This document shows positions 4,667 to 8,260 of a stretch of 8,260 nt of DNA, piece by piece. The stretch's first letter is position 1; every line of letters starts with the position of its first letter. This DNA comes from JAVBNJ01 sp031551625 (GTDB lineage: Bacteria > Bacteroidota > Bacteroidia > Bacteroidales > UBA932). The stretch is from assembly GCA_031551625.1 (NCBI GenBank), contig JAVBNJ010000058.1:1-8260 (forward strand), written 5' to 3'. A model generated the notes under the pieces. The model saw only the letters and a program-made list of their open reading frames with translations, was not told the DNA's origin and searched no databases. The translations under genes were made by a program, and so were the position numbers.

Positions 4667-7600
4667 ATGAAACAACGACGATCCCTTGTCGTAATTATCT
4701 TTGCCATACTACTGGGACAAATGCCTGCGTTGGCGCAACAGTATCCGGTAAGCATTACCAATTTCAACATTTCGCCGAGTGTCTTCCTCAGCGACTACAC
4801 ATCGCCAGGTTCCGGTGGCATCAAGGCTACGCTGAAGTTCACGGACTACAACGAAGCCAGCGCCGATGTCTATCTGAAACTAACCATCGAAGGAGCCAAT
4901 GCCAAACTGATGACGTCGCCGTCGTTCCGCCCTACAATGGCCTACACGCTGGTTCCCGGTGAGCCTTACTCTATTCAGGATGCAGACTTTACGCCTTATT
5001 TTTTGTTTCAAAATTTAGTGTGTCAGGGCATCACGCAGGCCGACTTGCAGCGTACCGACCAGCTACCGGAAGGTTGGTACACATTTACGATTCAGGCGCT
5101 TGACCTGCGCAGTGGCAAAGCACTTTCAGCGCCGGCTTCCACGCGGGCACATCTGGCATTGATTGATCCACCCACTCTTTTTGCACCCACCAAAGGGCAA
5201 TTTGTGAAAACAACCATACCGCAAATTACTTTCCAATGGCAGCAGAATGCTCACACGGTATTGAGCAAACTGAATGTGGAATACTATGTACAACTCTACG
5301 AAATACCCGATGGCGAAAATCCGCTAACAGCCATGCAAAACAAAAGCGCACGGCAAGTGGCGATTACCAACGCTATCAGCGGACGAACCTATAGTTACGG
5401 CCCTTCCGATTTTCCGTTGACACCGGGGAAACGGTATGCATACACCATCAAAGCGCAGGATGCCAACGGACACAAGTGGTTCAAGAATGACGGAGTAAGT
5501 GAAGTGGGTTGGTTCTACTATGGCTACCCGACAGGAGGGCACGTGGCATTGCTTTATCCAAAAAATGAAGATGCACTGAACCGCCGCATGGTTCAAAAAC
5601 TGGAATGGGCAGCCTGCGACAATTTGGTAGACAATACACAACCTGTTGTCTATCGTGTAAAAATGGCGGAGCTGAAAGCAGACGCCAACCCTGCCACCGC
5701 TATCGGGCAAACAGACGAGTGGAGTTTCGAGAGTTCCGAAATATTGAATAAAAGCGGATACAGTTCCGTCTTGAAAAATGTAGATAGCGAAGCGCGCTAT
5801 GTCTGGCAAGTCAAGGCGTTTACCGATGGTGTAGAAGTCGGCACGAGCGACATCCAAACATTTTACGCACCTCCTTCAATCGAAGAATTTGTAGCGAGTT
5901 CCGGGCACATTGTGGAGGTTACAGCTATTACCAACAGTAATCTTAGCGACTTGGCAGGACGCGGTAAAATAAAAGCTACCGCATCGGGCAAAAAAGTGGA
6001 CATCCACTTCGAGCACTTGCGTATCGAGAACATTGACGGGATAATGCTATTGACGGCCGGCCAAATTCAATGTGCCCTTGACGGACAATTGGAACCCATT
6101 ACGCTGCGCCCATCCACCGCCGTGAACGACAAGGCTACGTGCTACCCCGACAGCATACGCATCAACACCGAAGGAATGTTTATCAAAGGGCGTGTAGAGT
6201 GGGATTACCCATTCGGCACGGCTACCAAAGAAAAAAGCAAGGTGCGTTTCCAACCTACGTGGTTCGACTACAATGACAACTATCGCCTGAGCGGCGCACC
6301 GCAAGTGGTTTCCGAACAATCGTACAACCTTGTGGAGCCTGCCAAGTTCTATATGAAACTCGGCGACAAATCGTATGCACAAGTGTTGCGCAACGAATGG
6401 GAGATGATTTTTTCGGGACAAATTTTCGTGAACGAGAAAGTAGTGGGCACAGAGAGCGAGTACTACAGCATTGATTTCAGCGAGTGGCGCGAGTTGCACT
6501 ACAACCGCATGGAAAACTACCGGAATCCCAATGAAATTCACTTGCTGGCCAATACAAAACTCAACCTTGTACCCCGCACGGTAATTGTTGACTTGTCGGA
6601 AGAGTTTTCGCCTTCTAAATTTTCCGACGAACCTGCATGGAAAGGCATTTATTTTGAAAATTTCGATCTGCGGTTTATCCCCGAAGTGGATGAACGTGGA
6701 CAAATTAAATTGACCCAAGAAATTTTTAACAACTACACATTGGCCGTTGCCGATACCTGCCGCGCGTGGGTTATCGGCGACGGTCTGCATTTTCGTTACG
6801 CTACACAAATTGCCGAAGAGGGTATTGTGCAGTTCAATACTTTTCCCAGCAAGGTCGACCTGCTGAGCATCAATATCCAGAAAAGCGCCGTGCTGCAGGC
6901 GCAACTCAAAGGCAGCATCCGTATACCGGTAATCAGTCAAACCGACCGTTATGCGTATACAGTTCCTATTACCAGTAGCGGATTCCAAACCGGCTACCTC
7001 GATAAAAGTTTAGATGGATTATCGTTTATATTCAACGAAGCAAGCCGCGACCAGCGGCTGCAGGCTCGCGTCAAACGCGCCGTATTTTCCGGACAAAACC
7101 GGTTGGACATGGATTTGGAATTGACGTGGGAGAAAATCGGTGTTACCTTCAAAGACCTGCAGCAATTCTGCGCATGGGGTAACTACGACATCGGGTTCGT
7201 ATCGCCCAAAGGCGTAGCCAACCTTACGCACCAGGCACAAGGCGTTGTCGAAGATTACCGCATTAACGTTGAGCAAATGGGCTGTGGTCGCATGTGCAAC
7301 CAATATGCCTTTGCCGTGGCTGCCAGCGTAGTGATCGACGACGACATATCGGGCGTCAAAGGAGCGCCGATACTCAATTTTTACAGTATTGCCGACAATT
7401 CGCTACTGCATTTCGATTGTTCGCTCGAGCAGCAGAACATACAAACCGAACAGCGGTTTGTGAATGAAGGTAATTTTCCAATGACCGACCAAGGTATTGG
7501 CGAACCGCAAAACGACAGAACCGCCGAACAGTTAGCTGAACAGGAAGCACAACAAAGGGCACAGGCGGCAGCGATAATCGAGGCGTACAATAATGCGCAC

Positions 7601-8260
7601 GATATAGTGAAACAAATACGCTACGATACAACGTCCGCAGGGGCGCTAAGTGTCAATGAACAGGAATACTTAAACAGTCAAAAAAACGATGCCGAGCCTG
7701 TTAAAGTGGATGAGTTGACTATTCAAGAAATGATTAGCTCGCTTAAAGAATTAAGAGCACTGATGGTCGATATTTCAGCCCTTGGCATATTAAAAGAAAA
7801 GCAACAAGAAAAAGTCAAAAAACTGGATGCCGTATTTGGAGACTGGCTCATAGCATTGGAAGACATTAACAAGCAAATCTACACGTTTAATAAACTGATA
7901 GACGATTTCAAAAGCGGGGCTATTCTGGAGCAGGTTGTAGATGTGGCCGTAGATGCCTTGATGGCCAAAATATCGCCACCTATGCTAAAAGCCGGCGAAA
8001 CAGCAAAAAAATTCATAACAAAACAAGTAACTACTGTCCAAAATACAGCCTTGAAAGAAGTGGACAAACTTGTAGATGTTAGTTTTGATGGCATCCGTAC
8101 AGCAACTGCCGGAGTTATCAAGGATTCTAAAATAGCCGACGAAATTATTATAGCTGCTCGCGATCGGTTAAAAAAAGAAATACGCTATGCGGTAGAAAAA
8201 TCTATTCAAGATAATTTTACCTCTTATTTTACCGGATTTATTGACACAATAATACAAGTA
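4667..8260 (+). CDS. Giant secreted multidomain protein with TANFOR-like N-terminus and Fn3-like domains (3'-partial)
   Basis: This frame is open for 1198 codons and runs off the right edge. Residues 1-23 are a signal peptide (MKQRR, hydrophobic core, PALA cut before QQ). Residues 25-165 (YPVSITNFNISPSVFLSDY, GEPYSIQDADFTPYFLFQ, GITQADLQRTDQLPEGWYTF) match my memory of the TANFOR domain, named for Tannerella forsythia and found at the start of large secreted Bacteroidetes proteins. Residues 168-288 and 291-402 look like two fibronectin type III-like beta domains, the first with PGKRYAYTIKAQD and the second with ARYVWQVKAF. Residues 405-930 are beta-rich and unrecognised, with Cys residues at about 833, 873 and 877. 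Residues 950-1198 are mainly helical: a Q/A/E-rich segment (TAEQLAEQEAQQRAQAAA) then amphipathic helices and likely coiled coil. Base composition falls from about 50% to about 40% GC near residue 1005. ATG 4667 is chosen because it begins the signal peptide. It is a surface or secreted structural or carrier protein, possibly preceding an Rhs-type toxin gene outside the window. The TANFOR name is moderately sure, the function unknown. Confidence 0.8.
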   Translation, partial: MKQRRSLVVIIFAILLGQMPALAQQYPVSITNFNISPSVFLSDYTSPGSGGIKATLKFTDYNEASADVYLKLTIEGANAKLMTSPSFRPTMAYTLVPGEPYSIQDADFTPYFLFQNLVCQGITQADLQRTDQLPEGWYTFTIQALDLRSGKALSAPASTRAHLALIDPPTLFAPTKGQFVKTTIPQITFQWQQNAHTVLSKLNVEYYVQLYEIPDGENPLTAMQNKSARQVAITNAISGRTYSYGPSDFPLTPGKRYAYTIKAQDANGHKWFKNDGVSEVGWFYYGYPTGGHVALLYPKNEDALNRRMVQKLEWAACDNLVDNTQPVVYRVKMAELKADANPATAIGQTDEWSFESSEILNKSGYSSVLKNVDSEARYVWQVKAFTDGVEVGTSDIQTFYAPPSIEEFVASSGHIVEVTAITNSNLSDLAGRGKIKATASGKKVDIHFEHLRIENIDGIMLLTAGQIQCALDGQLEPITLRPSTAVNDKATCYPDSIRINTEGMFIKGRVEWDYPFGTATKEKSKVRFQPTWFDYNDNYRLSGAPQVVSEQSYNLVEPAKFYMKLGDKSYAQVLRNEWEMIFSGQIFVNEKVVGTESEYYSIDFSEWRELHYNRMENYRNPNEIHLLANTKLNLVPRTVIVDLSEEFSPSKFSDEPAWKGIYFENFDLRFIPEVDERGQIKLTQEIFNNYTLAVADTCRAWVIGDGLHFRYATQIAEEGIVQFNTFPSKVDLLSINIQKSAVLQAQLKGSIRIPVISQTDRYAYTVPITSSGFQTGYLDKSLDGLSFIFNEASRDQRLQARVKRAVFSGQNRLDMDLELTWEKIGVTFKDLQQFCAWGNYDIGFVSPKGVANLTHQAQGVVEDYRINVEQMGCGRMCNQYAFAVAASVVIDDDISGVKGAPILNFYSIADNSLLHFDCSLEQQNIQTEQRFVNEGNFPMTDQGIGEPQNDRTAEQLAEQEAQQRAQAAAIIEAYNNAHDIVKQIRYDTTSAGALSVNEQEYLNSQKNDAEPVKVDELTIQEMISSLKELRALMVDISALGILKEKQQEKVKKLDAVFGDWLIALEDINKQIYTFNKLIDDFKSGAILEQVVDVAVDALMAKISPPMLKAGETAKKFITKQVTTVQNTALKEVDKLVDVSFDGIRTATAGVIKDSKIADEIIIAARDRLKKEIRYAVEKSIQDNFTSYFTGFIDTIIQV

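Noticed and set aside
4630..4962. A 110-codon plus-strand frame starting before the giant gene
   Set aside because: It overlaps the signal peptide and TANFOR-like region in another frame; its His/Arg/Gln-rich product looks like an out-of-frame translation.
5324..5857. A 177-codon open frame on the minus strand
   Set aside because: It lies opposite the Fn3-like region of the giant gene and has the Cys/Phe/Ile-rich look of a shadow translation.
6047..6988. A 313-codon open frame on the minus strand
   Set aside because: It is antisense to the giant secreted protein, whose frame has a signal peptide and continuous domain-like sequence. The antisense product has no recognisable motif and no start context.

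Overview
The window looks like accessory DNA from a member of the Bacteroidota, probably Bacteroidales. Start codons lack Shine-Dalgarno sequences. There is a Bacteroidetes-type TTTG / TAnnTTTG promoter. Secreted proteins begin with the 'QVGINT..PD' and TANFOR-type N-termini seen in this phylum, and one lipoprotein has an acidic stretch after its cysteine. No rRNA, tRNA, CRISPR array, transposase or integrase was found.

Left part (1-2273): an AT-rich toxin/immunity module lies between two nearly identical direct repeats of about 143 bp (129-272 and 2132-2273). From left to right it holds the 3' end of a protein that enters from outside the window (3-134), repeat copy 1, an orphan polymorphic-toxin C-terminal module with a PD-(D/E)xK nuclease signature (271-1041), a beta-propeller-like protein starting 5 bp later that is the likely immunity protein (1047-2039), a 50-codon remnant (2061-2213), and repeat copy 2. 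No Rhs, filamentous or other delivery portion is joined to the toxin. This resembles the displaced toxin/immunity cassettes that collect downstream of a large polymorphic toxin gene. The repeat can form a chain of hairpins, two of them mutually exclusive, and the differences between its copies mostly preserve pairing.

Middle (2274-2526): an intergenic leader with a well-formed Bacteroidetes promoter (2313-2344), a hairpin and dispersed inverted repeats.

Right part (2527-8260): three co-directional genes with small gaps, probably one operon for the cell envelope or exterior. They encode a secreted protein with a C-terminal phage tail-collar domain (2527-3570), an outer-membrane lipoprotein of unknown family (3611-4570), and a very large secreted multidomain protein with a TANFOR-like N-terminus and Fn3-like domains (4667 to beyond 8260, 1198 codons without a stop). 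An intergenic hairpin (4584-4621) separates the last two. The large protein becomes more AT-rich and helical near residue 1005, which suggests a modular C-terminus.

My reading is that the window joins two parts of a polymorphic-toxin/surface-adhesin neighbourhood: a recombining orphan toxin/immunity cassette, followed by a new operon for a surface-displayed, tail-fibre-like system. A functional link between the two halves is inference.
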